From Geothrix fermentans DSM 14018 (GTDB lineage Bacteria > Acidobacteriota > Holophagae > Holophagales > Holophagaceae): a stretch of 64,000 bases of DNA. Location of the stretch: assembly GCF_000428885.1 (NCBI RefSeq), contig NZ_AUAU01000017.1:1-64000 (forward strand). Reading direction: 5' to 3'. Below the pieces are notes generated by a model. That model searched no databases, had not been told where the DNA came from, and was given only the letters and a program-made list of their open reading frames with translations. This document shows, one piece after another, positions 18,711-26,919 of the stretch (the stretch's first letter is position 1; every line of letters starts with the position of its first letter). A program made the translations under genes and the position numbers.

Positions 18711-19126
18711 CCTCGATCCTCTTCCTCTGCGTGGCCAACAGCGCCCGGTCCCAGCTGGGCGAGGGCCTGGCGCGCCGGATGTTCCCGGGCTTCCGCATCC
18801 AGAGCGCCGGCAGCCGGCCCAGCCGCGTGAACCCCTATGCCATCGAGGCCCTGGCGGAGCGGGGCATCGATGCCTCGACGCACACCTCCAAGCCCGTGTC
18901 GGACATCGACCCCGCGTCGGTGGACCTGGTGATCACCCTCTGCGCCGAGGAGGTCTGCCCGGCCTTCCTGGGCCGGGCCGAGCGCCTGCACTGGCCCATC
19001 CCCGATCCCGCCAGCGACGATCCGGCCTTGACGCCCGAGGACCTGCGGGCTCGCTTCCGCGCCGCCCGGGACGAGATCGCCCGCCGCCTGGAGGCCTTGG
19101 GCCAGGAACGGAGCTGGGTTTCATGA
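18707..19126 (+). CDS. arsC: Arsenate reductase (LMW-phosphatase fold)
   Basis: Reduces arsenate to arsenite for export by Acr3. The 139-residue product has the P-loop CVANSARS (Cys8, Arg14) and a resolving cysteine pair Cys79/Cys84 in [11 protein letters not shown], plus the WPIPDPAS motif with the catalytic Asp. It is thus of the thioredoxin-coupled type. Start chosen as GTG 18707, overlapping the arsN stop as GTGA; a far upstream in-frame start would run through arsN. Confidence 0.94.
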   Translation: MTSILFLCVANSARSQLGEGLARRMFPGFRIQSAGSRPSRVNPYAIEALAERGIDASTHTSKPVSDIDPASVDLVITLCAEEVCPAFLGRAERLHWPIPDPASDDPALTPEDLRARFRAARDEIARRLEALGQERSWVS

Positions 19127-19147
19127 ATTTCGAAAAAAATCGAAATT
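19126..19147 (+). promoter_or_regulatory. Operator-like inverted repeat before arsR2
   Basis: Perfect 8+8 inverted repeat AATTTCGA-AAAAAA-TCGAAATT starting on the last base of the arsC stop. It includes the TTTCG-N8-CGAAA core also found at arsR1. A degenerate second copy (TTTCG-N8-AGAAT) lies at 19163-19180. The A/T-rich tract stands out in GC-rich DNA and probably holds the arsR2 promoter. Confidence 0.7.
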
Positions 19148-19197
19148 AGGCCTTGCGCACTATTTCGACAAATATAGAATTAAGTGAGGAGGAGACC

Positions 19198-19533
19198 ATG
19201 ACCGGGCGTGTGGAACAGGCGGCAGAGCGGCTGAAGGCCCTCGGACACCCCGTCCGCCTGTCCATCCTGCGTCGCCTGGTGCAGGGCCCCGAGGCGGGGA
19301 CGCCCGCCGGAGAGCTGCAGTCGCGCCTGGACATCCCGGCCTCCACCCTCAGCCATCACCTGGCCACCCTCGCCGACGCCGGCTTGGTGCTGGTGGCCCG
19401 GGAGGGCACGACGCTGCGCTACCGCGCCGACTACGGCGTGCTGCGCGCGCTGACCGAATACCTCTGGCAGGACTGCTGCGCCGGTGGCGCGGCGGACGAC
19501 CCCCAACCTTCGCCCTGCTGCCGCAGGGACTGA
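19198..19533 (+). CDS. Second ArsR-family repressor
   Basis: Winged-helix ArsR protein of 111 residues. The recognition helix is [19 protein letters not shown] (about 46-64). It lacks the ELCVC motif of arsR1; its cysteines are at the C-terminus (DCCAGG and CCRRD), as in ArsR types that bind As(III) with C-terminal thiols. A strong GAGGAGGAG ribosome binding site precedes ATG 19198. It heads the second half of the arsenic cluster, with arsM next. Confidence 0.92.
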   Translation: MTGRVEQAAERLKALGHPVRLSILRRLVQGPEAGTPAGELQSRLDIPASTLSHHLATLADAGLVLVAREGTTLRYRADYGVLRALTEYLWQDCCAGGAADDPQPSPCCRRD

Positions 19534-19600
19534 CCTTCCATCGTCCTGGGACGTGGATGCCTCCGGTGTCCCGGGAAACCTCTATCCGAAAGGCCCGACC

Positions 19601-20527
19601 ATGGAACCCGAAACCCTCAAATCCGCCGTCCGTGACCGGTACGCGAACCTTGTCCGGGGGTTCCCTGCTGCGCAGACACCCCCGGACCCCCGCGCCGCGC
19701 CGCAGCCAAGCCGCGACACGGCTTCCTCCTCCTGCTGCGGTCCTTCTTCCTGCTGCGGGAGCGCCCAGCCTGCCGACGCCAGCCTGGACGTGGGCTACGA
19801 CCCGAAGGACCTCGCCGCCGTGCCCGAAGGCGCCAACCTGGGCCTGGGCTGCGGCAACCCCGTGGCCCTGGCGGCCCTGAAGCCCGGCGAGACGGTGCTG
19901 GACCTGGGCTCCGGCGCGGGCTTCGATGCCTTCCTCGCCGCCCAGCGCGTGGGCCCCGAAGGCCGCGTCATCGGCGTGGACATGACGCCGGAGATGATCG
20001 AGCGCGCCACTGCCCTGGCCCGGAAGCACGGCTACGGGAATGTCGAGTTCCGTCAGGGCGACATCGAGGCCCTGCCCGTGGACGACGCCAGCATCGACGT
20101 GATCCTCTCCAACTGCGTGGTGAACCTCGCCCCGGACAAGGCCAAGGTCTTCCGCGAGGCTTTCCGCGTGCTCCGGCCCGGCGGGCGTCTTCACGTCTCC
20201 GATCTCGTGCTGGCCCGGCCCCTGCCCGAGGCGCTCCTGAAGGACATGGACATCTACGCCGCCTGCGTCTCCGGCGCCCTGTTGAAGGACGACTACCTGG
20301 CCGCCATCCGCGCCGCGGGCTTTGACGGCGTGACCGTGGCCTCCGAGCGGCGTTTCGGCCTCGCGGAGCTGTCGCCGGAGCTGATGGAGCTGGCGAAGCG
20401 CCGCTATCCCGGCATGAGCCCGGAGGAACTGGAGCAGCTGGCCGGCTCGGTGCTCAGCGTGACCGTCGAGGCCGCCAAGGCCACCAAGGCGGGGAAGCCC
20501 TGCTGCGCGCCGGGCTGCTGTGGGTGA
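19601..20527 (+). CDS. arsM: Arsenite S-adenosylmethionine methyltransferase
   Basis: Methylates As(III) to volatile or less retained organoarsenicals using SAM. The SAM motif [16 protein letters not shown] lies at about 101-116. The two essential arsenic-binding cysteines are Cys172 (SNCVVNL) and Cys222 ([10 protein letters not shown]). N-terminal Cys pairs ([12 protein letters not shown], about 44-53) and a Cys-rich end (CCAPGCCG) are also present. Start at ATG 19601, giving 308 residues; the codons upstream have no similarity. Confidence 0.95.
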   Translation: MEPETLKSAVRDRYANLVRGFPAAQTPPDPRAAPQPSRDTASSSCCGPSSCCGSAQPADASLDVGYDPKDLAAVPEGANLGLGCGNPVALAALKPGETVLDLGSGAGFDAFLAAQRVGPEGRVIGVDMTPEMIERATALARKHGYGNVEFRQGDIEALPVDDASIDVILSNCVVNLAPDKAKVFREAFRVLRPGGRLHVSDLVLARPLPEALLKDMDIYAACVSGALLKDDYLAAIRAAGFDGVTVASERRFGLAELSPELMELAKRRYPGMSPEELEQLAGSVLSVTVEAAKATKAGKPCCAPGCCG

Positions 20528-20534
20528 GGGGGAG

Positions 20535-21608
20535 ATGACCGTGGAATCGAAAGGGTGTGCCTGTGCGGCACCGACACCGGCCTCCGGCGGCGGTTTCTGG
20601 AAATCGGGGGGGTGGCTGCTGGCCGCCCTCCCGGCCTGGGTGGCGATGTACTGGGTGCTCAAGCCCGCCGCCGACGGGCTGGCCTTCCGGGCCCTGGGGC
20701 TCGCGCCCGGCAGCCGCCTGGGCGAGGCCGTGGCCTTCTTCGTCTACGAGGCCCCCAAGGTGCTCATGCTCCTTGGCGCCGTGGTGCTCGGCGTGAGCTT
20801 CGTGCAGACCTTCCTCAGCCCCGAGCGCACCCGCGACCTGCTGGCCCGGCGCACCGGCGCCTGGAGCAACCTGCTGGCCTCGCTGCTGGGCATCGCCACG
20901 CCCTTCTGTTCCTGCTCGGCGGTGCCCCTCTTCATCGGCTTCGTGCGGGTGGGCGTTCCCCTGGGCGCCACCTTCAGCTTCCTGGTGTCGGCGCCCATGG
21001 TGAACGAGGTGGCCCTGTTCCTGCTGTGGGGCCTCTTCGGCTGGAAGATCGCGCTCCTCTACACGGCCACGGGCGTGGCCGTGGCCTTCGTCTCGGGATG
21101 GATCCTCGGCAAGCTGCGCATGGAACGCCATCTCGAGCCCTGGGTGCTGACCGTGCCCTTCACCCCGGCCCAGGCCGGGAGCGGCCCCGCCGGGCTCCGG
21201 GAGCGGCTGGACCTGGCCCTCCAGGCCACGAAGGACATCGTGCGCAAGGTCTGGCCCTACATCCTGGCGGGCATAGCCGTGGGCGCCTTCCTCCACGGCT
21301 ATGTGCCCGCGGAGCTGATGGCCCGCGTCATGGGCAGGTCCGCCTGGTGGAGCGTGCCACTGGCGGTGCTCATCGGCGTGCCCCTCTACTCCAACGCCGC
21401 CGGCATCATCCCCATCGTGCAGGTGCTGCTGGCCAAGGGCGCGGCCCTGGGCACGGCCCTGGCCTTCATGATGGCGGTCACGGGCCTGTCGCTGCCCGAG
21501 ACGGTCATCCTGAGGAAGGTGCTCAAGCCCCGGCTCCTGGGTGTGTTCCTGGGCGTGGTGGCCGCGGGCATCGTGCTGGTGGGGTTCCTGTTCAATGTCC
21601 TGTTCTGA
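20535..21608 (+). CDS. arsP: ArsP/DUF318-type permease
   Basis: A 357-residue membrane permease with two four-helix halves. The signature TPFCSCSAVPLFIGFV carries Cys125 and Cys127, and the second half has GVPLYSNAAGIIPIV. ArsP members export methylated or aromatic trivalent arsenicals; homologues of the SO_0444 type export other metalloids. Direct placement after arsM favours export of methylarsenicals. Start at ATG 20535 directly behind GAGGGGGAG; a GTG at 20520 is an alternative. Confidence 0.85.
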   Translation: MTVESKGCACAAPTPASGGGFWKSGGWLLAALPAWVAMYWVLKPAADGLAFRALGLAPGSRLGEAVAFFVYEAPKVLMLLGAVVLGVSFVQTFLSPERTRDLLARRTGAWSNLLASLLGIATPFCSCSAVPLFIGFVRVGVPLGATFSFLVSAPMVNEVALFLLWGLFGWKIALLYTATGVAVAFVSGWILGKLRMERHLEPWVLTVPFTPAQAGSGPAGLRERLDLALQATKDIVRKVWPYILAGIAVGAFLHGYVPAELMARVMGRSAWWSVPLAVLIGVPLYSNAAGIIPIVQVLLAKGAALGTALAFMMAVTGLSLPETVILRKVLKPRLLGVFLGVVAAGIVLVGFLFNVLF

Positions 21609-21620
21609 ACCGCAAGAACA

Positions 21621-21720
21621 ACCACACACGCAGAGGATGCGGAGGGAGCGGAGGGGCGCAGAGGTGGAAGATGGAATATCCTCCGCGACCCTCTGCCATC
21701 TCCTTAGCCTCTGCGAGTGT
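21621..21720. repeat. Inverted-repeat element of CGCAGAG/GCGGAG units
   Basis: About 100 bases between arsP and the thioredoxin-like gene. The left half has purine-rich units (ACGCAGAGG, GCGGAGGG, GCGGAGGGGCGCAGAGG). The right half mirrors them (CCTCCGCG, CCTCTGCC, CCTCTGCGAGTGT). Built like the CACGGAG elements at 42.6, 48.6 and 55.2 kb but with another unit. Confidence 0.7.
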
Positions 21721-21749
21721 CCTTCTTCCCTGAGCGACGAGGTGATGCC

Positions 21750-21980
21750 ATGAAGATCGAAATACTCGGCAGCGGGTGCGCCAAGTGCAAGCTGCTGGCG
21801 GAGCGGGCGGAGGAGGCCGCCAGGGGCCTGGGGGTGGACTTCACCCTCGTGAAGGTCACGGAGTACCCGGACATCGTGGCCCGGGGCGTGATGAGCACGC
21901 CGGGCTTGGTGGTGGATGGCGTGGTGAAGAGCCAGGGGCACGTGCCCACGGTGGCGGCCATCAAGGACCTGCTGCGGTAG
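21750..21980 (+). CDS. Thioredoxin-like redox-active disulfide protein
   Basis: A 76-residue TM0996/MTH895-family protein with the active site GSGCAKCK (Cys10, Cys13) and a cis-proline region at MSTPGLVVDG. Such proteins are often encoded next to DUF318/ArsP permeases, as here. It probably keeps permease or substrate thiols reduced. ATG 21750 follows a GAGGTG site. The repeat element separates it from arsP, yet both face the same way. Confidence 0.88.
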   Translation: MKIEILGSGCAKCKLLAERAEEAARGLGVDFTLVKVTEYPDIVARGVMSTPGLVVDGVVKSQGHVPTVAAIKDLLR

Positions 21981-22007
21981 GATTTCCCCACACCACGAGG
22001 GAACCTC

Positions 22008-23048
22008 ATGCGCATCGGCATCCTGGGTTATGGCCGCTTCGGGCGCGCGCTGGGCGAGCTGCTCCGCGAGGCCGGCCACGGCTACCGGGCCTGGGATCCG
22101 GCCGTCGCCATCCCCGCGGAGCGCCGAGCTTCGGCCCTGGAGAACCTGGCCGGCGCGGAGATCCTGGTGCTGGCGGTGCCCGTGGCCGCCCAGGCGGCGG
22201 CCCTGGCGAGCCTCCGCCCCCACCTCCGGCCGGAGCAGCTGGTCTTCGACGTGGGCAGCGTCAAGACCGGGCCCTGCGCCCTGATGGACGCCCAGCTGGG
22301 CGCGGCCATCCCCCATGCGGGCACGCACCCGCTCTTCGGGCCTGTGAGCCTGGCCCGGGCGGAGAGGCCCCTGCGCGTGGTGCTCTGCCCCTCGGCTCCG
22401 CATCCCGCCGCCGCGGACCGCGTGCAGGCCCTCTTCGAGAGCCTGGGCTGCGAGGTGCTGCGCCAGAACCCCGAGGACCACGACCGGGTCATGGCCACCA
22501 CCCACGCCCTCACCTTCTTCATCGCCAAGGGCCTGCTGGCCGTGGGCGCCGGGGCGGAGCTGCCCTTCACGCCGCCCTCCTTCCATGCCATCGCCCGCAC
22601 CCTGGAGTCCGTGCGCGAGGACGCGGGGCACCTCTTCGCCGCCCTCCAGAATCAGAATCCCTTCGCCGCCGGGGCCCGAGAGGGCCTGCTGGAGGCCCTC
22701 TCCGCCATCCACCAGACCCTGGCGGAAGCCGTGGCGGAAGGCGCGGACGAGCAGCAGCTGGCCATCCCCAGCCTGGGGGAGCGGTCCCCCATCCTCCAGG
22801 AGACCCGGGACAACATCGACACCCTGGACCAGGAGTTGGTGGCCCTGCTGGCCCGCCGCACGGAGCTGGTGCTCCGCGCCGGTCGCGCCAAGGCGGAGCT
22901 GGGCCTGCCCGTGCACGATCCTGACCGGGAAGCCTCGCAGCTCCAGGCCCGCCGCGCCTGGGCCCAGGAGGCCCACCTGGATGTGCAGGGCGTGGAGGAT
23001 GTCTTCCGCGCCGTGCTGCGGGCCTCGCGGGCCGCCCAGGGGCGCTAG
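22008..23048 (+). CDS. tyrA: Prephenate dehydrogenase-chorismate mutase fusion
   Basis: Bifunctional tyrosine-pathway enzyme of 346 residues. The NAD-binding prephenate dehydrogenase is N-terminal: GYGRFG at about 7-12, VFDVGSVKTG, and the HAGTHPLFGP active-site motif near 102. A chorismate mutase (AroQ helical) domain is C-terminal from about 264, with LQETRDNIDTLDQELVALLARR. This is the reverse of E. coli TyrA. It ends 4 bases into the convergent DUF2461 gene. Confidence 0.92.
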   Translation: MRIGILGYGRFGRALGELLREAGHGYRAWDPAVAIPAERRASALENLAGAEILVLAVPVAAQAAALASLRPHLRPEQLVFDVGSVKTGPCALMDAQLGAAIPHAGTHPLFGPVSLARAERPLRVVLCPSAPHPAAADRVQALFESLGCEVLRQNPEDHDRVMATTHALTFFIAKGLLAVGAGAELPFTPPSFHAIARTLESVREDAGHLFAALQNQNPFAAGAREGLLEALSAIHQTLAEAVAEGADEQQLAIPSLGERSPILQETRDNIDTLDQELVALLARRTELVLRAGRAKAELGLPVHDPDREASQLQARRAWAQEAHLDVQGVEDVFRAVLRASRAAQGR

Positions 23049-23746
23049 AAGGGCAGGTCGAGCGCCTTGCAAAGGAAGGCGACCAGGGGCGAGGCGTCCC
23101 GGAGGGCCTCCATCAGCCGGCCGGGGAAGTCCGGGGCGAGGACCTCGGCATTGGTGAAGCCGGTGGAGGCGTAGAAGTCCTTGAGCTTGAGGTCCTCGGC
23201 GTGGGGATGACCGGGGTCGAAGCCCTGGGGCACCCGCTTGAGGGCCTCGCCTTCGATCTCGATCCCTGAATCACGCAGCCTCTTCCAGGCCGCCGGGCGG
23301 GCGGCGATGCTCTGGCGAACCTTGAGCAGGGACTCGGGTTCCGGGTGCCACAGGCCGCCCCCCGCGAAGCATCCGCCGGGCTCGAAGTGGAGGTAGAAGC
23401 CGGGCCCGTGCACGCCCCCCGCCGCCGCGGACCGGTGGCGGAAGTTCACGCCCAGGTGGGTCTTGTAGGGGGACTTGTCGCGGCTGAAGCGGGTGTCGCG
23501 GTAGATGCGGAAGAGCGAGCCGCCCGAGGGCCGCGGATCGGCCTCCACATGCTTGCTGATGGAAGCCAGCGGCCCGCTGCAGGCGGCGATCAGCCGCAGC
23601 ACCGGGTCCCGGGCCTCCGCCTCGTACCGCGCCTTGTTCCCCAGGAACCACTCGCGCTCGTTGTGGCCCTTCAGGTCCTTCAGGAAACGGAAGAGGCCGG
23701 GGCCCAGCGGGTTCTCGAACAGCACATCGGACGTCCTGGATGCCAC
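23045..23746 (-). CDS. DUF2461 family protein
   Basis: A 233-residue protein matching the DUF2461/TIGR02453 family. Diagnostic motifs are FLKDLKGHNEREWF near the N-terminus, FRIYRDTRFSRDKSPYKTHLG in the middle, and GGGLWHPEPE. Function unknown across the family. Start set at GTG 23746 because GGGGAGG lies 4 bases upstream; the earlier ATG would read through the repeat element. Its 3' end overlaps tyrA by 4 bases. Confidence 0.85.
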   Translation of the reverse strand: MASRTSDVLFENPLGPGLFRFLKDLKGHNEREWFLGNKARYEAEARDPVLRLIAACSGPLASISKHVEADPRPSGGSLFRIYRDTRFSRDKSPYKTHLGVNFRHRSAAAGGVHGPGFYLHFEPGGCFAGGGLWHPEPESLLKVRQSIAARPAAWKRLRDSGIEIEGEALKRVPQGFDPGHPHAEDLKLKDFYASTGFTNAEVLAPDFPGRLMEALRDASPLVAFLCKALDLPF

Positions 23747-23790
23747 GGCGCCTCCCCTTGGATGCTCGTCTGGTACGGCGGAAGAAAGAA

Positions 23791-23860
23791 AACCACCAAG
23801 ACACCAAGACACCAAGAAAAGAAAGCCGTTCTTGGTGTCTTGGTGCCTTGGTGGTGAATC
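23791..23860. repeat. Inverted-repeat element of CACCAAG units
   Basis: Left arm AACCACCAAGACACCAAG plus one more unit (23791-23818). Right arm of CTTGGTG units ending in GGTGGTGAATC (23829-23860). The arms can form a hairpin of about 27 bp between sod and the DUF2461 gene. The terminal GGTGAATC is shared with the CACGGAG elements at 48.6 and 55.2 kb. Confidence 0.8.
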
Positions 23861-23872
23861 AGTGGGTTCTTT

Positions 23873-24451
23873 CTACTTTCCGAACCGCTTGGAGACCTCG
23901 CTCCACTTGATGTCCTCCATGAACGCGTCGAGGTACTTGGGGCGGGCGGTGCCGTAATCCACCATGTACGCGTGCTCCCAGGAGTCCAGCACCACGAGCA
24001 GGTCCTGCTCGATGGGCAGGCCCAGGTGGTGCTCGGCGAAGAAGTAGGTGTGGAGCTTGTTGTCGCGGCGGTTGCGGGTGAGCACGGCCCAGCCGGGACC
24101 GCACAGGGCGGCGGCCTTGAGGTCGGCGAGCACCTTCTCCTTGCCGCCGACGGCGTCGAGGGCGGCCTTGAGGCCGGCGCTGATGTCGCTGTCGGCGCCC
24201 AGGTTCTCGAAGTAGAGCTCATGCAGGAAGGAGCCGTTGAAGGCCACGGCCTCGCGGCGCTTCAGCTCGCTGTACTCGTTGAAGGAGTAGTTGGACTTGG
24301 TGTTGTCGGCCGCCGCCAGCTTCTCCTCGATCTCGTTCAGCTTGGTGATGTAGCCCTTGTAGAGGCCGAAGTGCTGGTCCAGCTGGGAATCGCTGAGCCC
24401 CTTCAGGGCGCCGCCCTTCAGGTGGTCGTAGTTCTTCGCGGTGTATGCCAT
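23873..24451 (-). CDS. sod: Fe/Mn superoxide dismutase
   Basis: Converts superoxide to oxygen and hydrogen peroxide. The 192-residue protein has the four metal ligands His27 (DQHFGLYKGY), His77 (FLHELYFENL), Asp156 and His160 (VLDSWEHAYMVDYG). The N-terminus lacks the usual LPxLPY opening, so it belongs to a divergent Fe/Mn branch; metal choice cannot be read safely. No signal peptide. GGAGAT precedes the ATG. First of a run of oxidative-stress genes (dps, DUF3501, rubrerythrin). Confidence 0.94.
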   Translation of the reverse strand: MAYTAKNYDHLKGGALKGLSDSQLDQHFGLYKGYITKLNEIEEKLAAADNTKSNYSFNEYSELKRREAVAFNGSFLHELYFENLGADSDISAGLKAALDAVGGKEKVLADLKAAALCGPGWAVLTRNRRDNKLHTYFFAEHHLGLPIEQDLLVVLDSWEHAYMVDYGTARPKYLDAFMEDIKWSEVSKRFGK

Positions 24452-24592
24452 GGCATCTCCTTGGCTGCGCGCTGCGCGGATGAATAGTTTACTGAAAATG
24501 TCGGAAATTGGATGAAACAGGCACAATGTTCAGGTGCGGGTCCGGTATCAGACGCGGTGGCCGGGCTCGGCCCGGACGCCGCGTGGGGGTGC

Positions 24593-24704
24593 ACGAGGGG
24601 GGACAGGGGCCCCGGATCCGCGAGCACAGGCGAGCGGGAACGCGCTCCAGCGGAGCGTGCGATAACCGGGGAGGACGCGAAGCGTCCGGGCGGTCCCCCC
24701 TCGT
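24593..24704. repeat. Structured 112-base element with 12-bp inverted ends
   Basis: ACGAGGGGGGAC (24593-24604) and its exact complement (24693-24704) bound an interval that contains smaller hairpins (CGCTCC-AGC-GGAGCG and GGACGC-GAA-GCGTCC). It lies directly after the dps stop and upstream of sod. It may act as a terminator/stabiliser or be a REP-like element. No ORF is seen. Confidence 0.55.
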
Positions 24705-24709
24705 TTGGA

Positions 24710-25153
24710 TCAACCCAGCATCTCCCGCAGGAACCACGCCTCTTTCTGGTGGACCTGCACGAAGCGGGTGAGCAGGTCGGCGGTGCCGGGGTCGTCGGCC
24801 TCGTTGGCCAGCTCGATGCCCTCGTGCATGAGGGCGATGACGGTCTCCTCGTTGGCCAGGGCCTCCTTGAGCATGGCTTCGGGATCCAGGCGGGTGGAGG
24901 GATTGGAGATGGCCGCCTTGGTCTGGGCCTCGATCTGGGCGGGGGCGTGGAGGGGCACGCCGCCCAGCATGCGCATCCGCTCCGCCAGCTCGTCCACGGT
25001 GCCGTCCGCGGCGGTGTAGAGGTCCTCGAAGCGCAGGTGGTAGTCGCGGAAGTGGGGACCGGTGACGGTCCAGTGGTAGCGCTTGGCGTTCAGGGCCAGC
25101 ACGAAGGCAGTGGCCAGCTCGGCGTTCAGGTGGTCGATGACGGTGCGGTTCAT
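24710..25153 (-). CDS. dps: Dps ferritin-like DNA-protection protein
   Basis: Dodecameric mini-ferritin that oxidises Fe(II) with peroxide and protects DNA. The 147-residue protein has the interfacial ferroxidase residues at canonical spacing: His27, His39, Asp54 and Glu58. There is no long lysine-rich N-terminal tail, so DNA binding may be weak. AGGAGA precedes the start. It follows DUF3501 by 8 bases and is probably co-transcribed with rubrerythrin and DUF3501. Confidence 0.95.
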   Translation of the reverse strand: MNRTVIDHLNAELATAFVLALNAKRYHWTVTGPHFRDYHLRFEDLYTAADGTVDELAERMRMLGGVPLHAPAQIEAQTKAAISNPSTRLDPEAMLKEALANEETVIALMHEGIELANEADDPGTADLLTRFVQVHQKEAWFLREMLG

Positions 25154-25161
25154 GGTCTCTC

Positions 25162-25722
25162 CTAGGAAGGCCAGGAGGTCCAGGCGGCTGGCGCGGGCCA
25201 GCGGCCGGGGAGTCCGGCGTGGTTGGAGACGAGGGCGACCACGGTACGGCCGTCCGGAATCAGGTAGCGCAGGGCCAGCACGGAGGGCAGGCGATCCTCT
25301 GGTCCCGCGGCACCGCGGTCCACGGAGGGCGCGACGAGGGATCCGTCCGCCAGCTCCAGGGAGAGCTGGTCCGGGAAGGTGTGCAGGGCCGCCAGGCGGC
25401 GGTCCCGCACCTCGTCGGGGAAGCCCAGCATGAGGGTGGCGGCGACGCTGGAACCGCCGGCCTCGCGCCGGGGCGCCAGCACGGAGAAGGAGGCGCGGGC
25501 CTCGGCCAGGTCCTCCGCCGGGGCGGAGTCCAGGGTCATGCCCTCGGCCCAGAGGGTCTCGGCCACCTGGTCCTCCACGCTCTCCGCCGTCTCCGGCTGG
25601 AAGCTGATGCCCTCCGCCAGTTCCATGCGCAGCGCGGCCTGGCGGGCCAGGAAGGCCTGCCGCGCCTGGAAGCGGGCGCGCTCCGCAGCGGGATCGAAGA
25701 AGAGGGCCAGGGAATCAGACAT
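25162..25722 (-). CDS. DUF3501 family protein
   Basis: A 186-residue protein whose pattern fits DUF3501: an Arg-rich N-terminal helix, TAESVEDQVAETLWAEG, LAPRREAGGSSVAATLMLGFPD and LALRYLIPDG. DUF3501 genes are often found next to rubrerythrin, as here. It starts 8 bases inside the rubrerythrin gene, so translation is coupled. Function unknown; a partner role in peroxide handling is inferred from context. Confidence 0.7.
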   Translation of the reverse strand: MSDSLALFFDPAAERARFQARQAFLARQAALRMELAEGISFQPETAESVEDQVAETLWAEGMTLDSAPAEDLAEARASFSVLAPRREAGGSSVAATLMLGFPDEVRDRRLAALHTFPDQLSLELADGSLVAPSVDRGAAGPEDRLPSVLALRYLIPDGRTVVALVSNHAGLPGRWPAPAAWTSWPS

Positions 25723-26188
25723 GCTGGGCGATGTCCGCGGCGGGCTGGGCGAAGGCGGGCTTGGCGCCGGCCTGCAGCTTGGTGAGGGCCTCCTGGAAGC
25801 GGCCGGCGTGGAAGCGCTCCACCTTGGCCAGGGTCTCGAACCAGGCGGCGAGCTCCGGGTAGCCCTCTTCCTTGGCCACGCGGGTGAACTCGGGATACAT
25901 GTCCGTGTATTCGTAGGTCTCGCCGGCCACGGCGGACTTCAGGTTGGTGAGGGTGTCGCCCAGGGGCAGGCCCGTGGCGGGGTCGCCGGCCTTCTCCGCC
26001 AGGAACATGAGGTGCCTCAGGGCGTGGCCCGTCTCGCCATCGGCGCTGTGCTTGAAGAGGTCGGCCACCTCCTTCAGGCCTTCCTTCTCGGCCACCTGGG
26101 CCATCCAGGTGTAGCGGCGGTTCGCCTGGCTCTCGCCCGCGAAGGCCGCCTTGAGGTTCTGGTGGGTCTTGGAGTCGGTGAAGGACAT
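25715..26188 (-). CDS. Rubrerythrin without rubredoxin domain
   Basis: Diiron peroxidase-type protein of 157 residues. The ligands are Glu19, Glu52/His55, Glu90/Glu93 and Glu124/His127, in motifs AGESQANRRY, DGETGHALRH, AGETYEYTDMY and VERFHAGRF. The C-terminal CxxC rubredoxin domain of classical rubrerythrin is missing, so it needs an external electron donor. AGAGGAGAT precedes the start. The upstream A/T-rich stretch 26240-26285 probably carries the promoter of the rbr-DUF3501-dps unit. Confidence 0.93.
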   Translation of the reverse strand: MSFTDSKTHQNLKAAFAGESQANRRYTWMAQVAEKEGLKEVADLFKHSADGETGHALRHLMFLAEKAGDPATGLPLGDTLTNLKSAVAGETYEYTDMYPEFTRVAKEEGYPELAAWFETLAKVERFHAGRFQEALTKLQAGAKPAFAQPAADIAQHV

Positions 26189-26354
26189 GGGATCTCCTCT
26201 TGGGCCGCGATCGGCGGCATCAAGGTAGAGCCATCCTCATGCCAAATCAATAAGTCAAATCATTGAATAAATTCTGTAAAATCCAAGACCCCCGGCCCCA
26301 CGCAAATCCCGACCGGTCGAGACCGGAATCCGCGACATGTCGAGAGGCCCCGAT

Positions 26355-26831
26355 TCAGGGGGCCTTGGGAAGGGCGGCCTGGATCTGGGAGGCGTCCAGG
26401 CTGAGGGCGCGTCCGAAGCCCAGCACCAAGCGTCCGGCCGTGGGCCGGAGGAGGAAGAAGGAGAAGTCCCCCAGGGCCAGGGTCATCTCCGCTTGCGGAA
26501 ATCGGGCCAGGTAGACCTCGGCCGCCTCGTCGTGGCGGTGGGTCTCCACGGGGACCTCCTCGGCCCGCCCCTGCACGGTGACCCGGGGCAGGGCCAGCGG
26601 ATCCTGGCCGGTCTCCGGCGGGGCCATGAGCATGAGGCTGATGCGGGCGTCCGCCAGCATGTCGCGGGTGTGCTGGGCCAGCCGGCTCACGTGCACCAGG
26701 AAGCCCGAACTGTCCGGCGCAGGGACCACGGGCACCATGGACACGAAGGGGGCGCCCTCCCGCAGCGTGCCCAGGGAGGCCACCGGACCGCTCAGCAGGG
26801 CGTGGAGCGCGGAGGCCGTGTTCGGATCCAT
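26355..26831 (-). CDS. Pyridoxamine 5'-phosphate oxidase-fold protein
   Basis: FMN- or heme-binding split-barrel protein of 158 residues, similar in layout to HugZ/PNPOx-like proteins (FVSMVPVVPAPDSSGFLVHVSRLAQHTRDM, then VQGRAEEVP). Start chosen at ATG 26831 because GGAGG lies 6 bases upstream; the ATG 30 bases earlier has no ribosome binding site. Substrate unknown. It sits between the rubrerythrin unit and the beta-lactamase on the same strand. Confidence 0.8.
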   Translation of the reverse strand: MDPNTASALHALLSGPVASLGTLREGAPFVSMVPVVPAPDSSGFLVHVSRLAQHTRDMLADARISLMLMAPPETGQDPLALPRVTVQGRAEEVPVETHRHDEAAEVYLARFPQAEMTLALGDFSFFLLRPTAGRLVLGFGRALSLDASQIQAALPKAP

Positions 26832-26919
26832 GGATGCCTCCAGCGGGACGGACTCCTCCATGATCGCGCCGGAGGGAAGCCCTCTTCTTGAGACGGTCTC
26901 GCGCGGATGCGGCCGGGCC

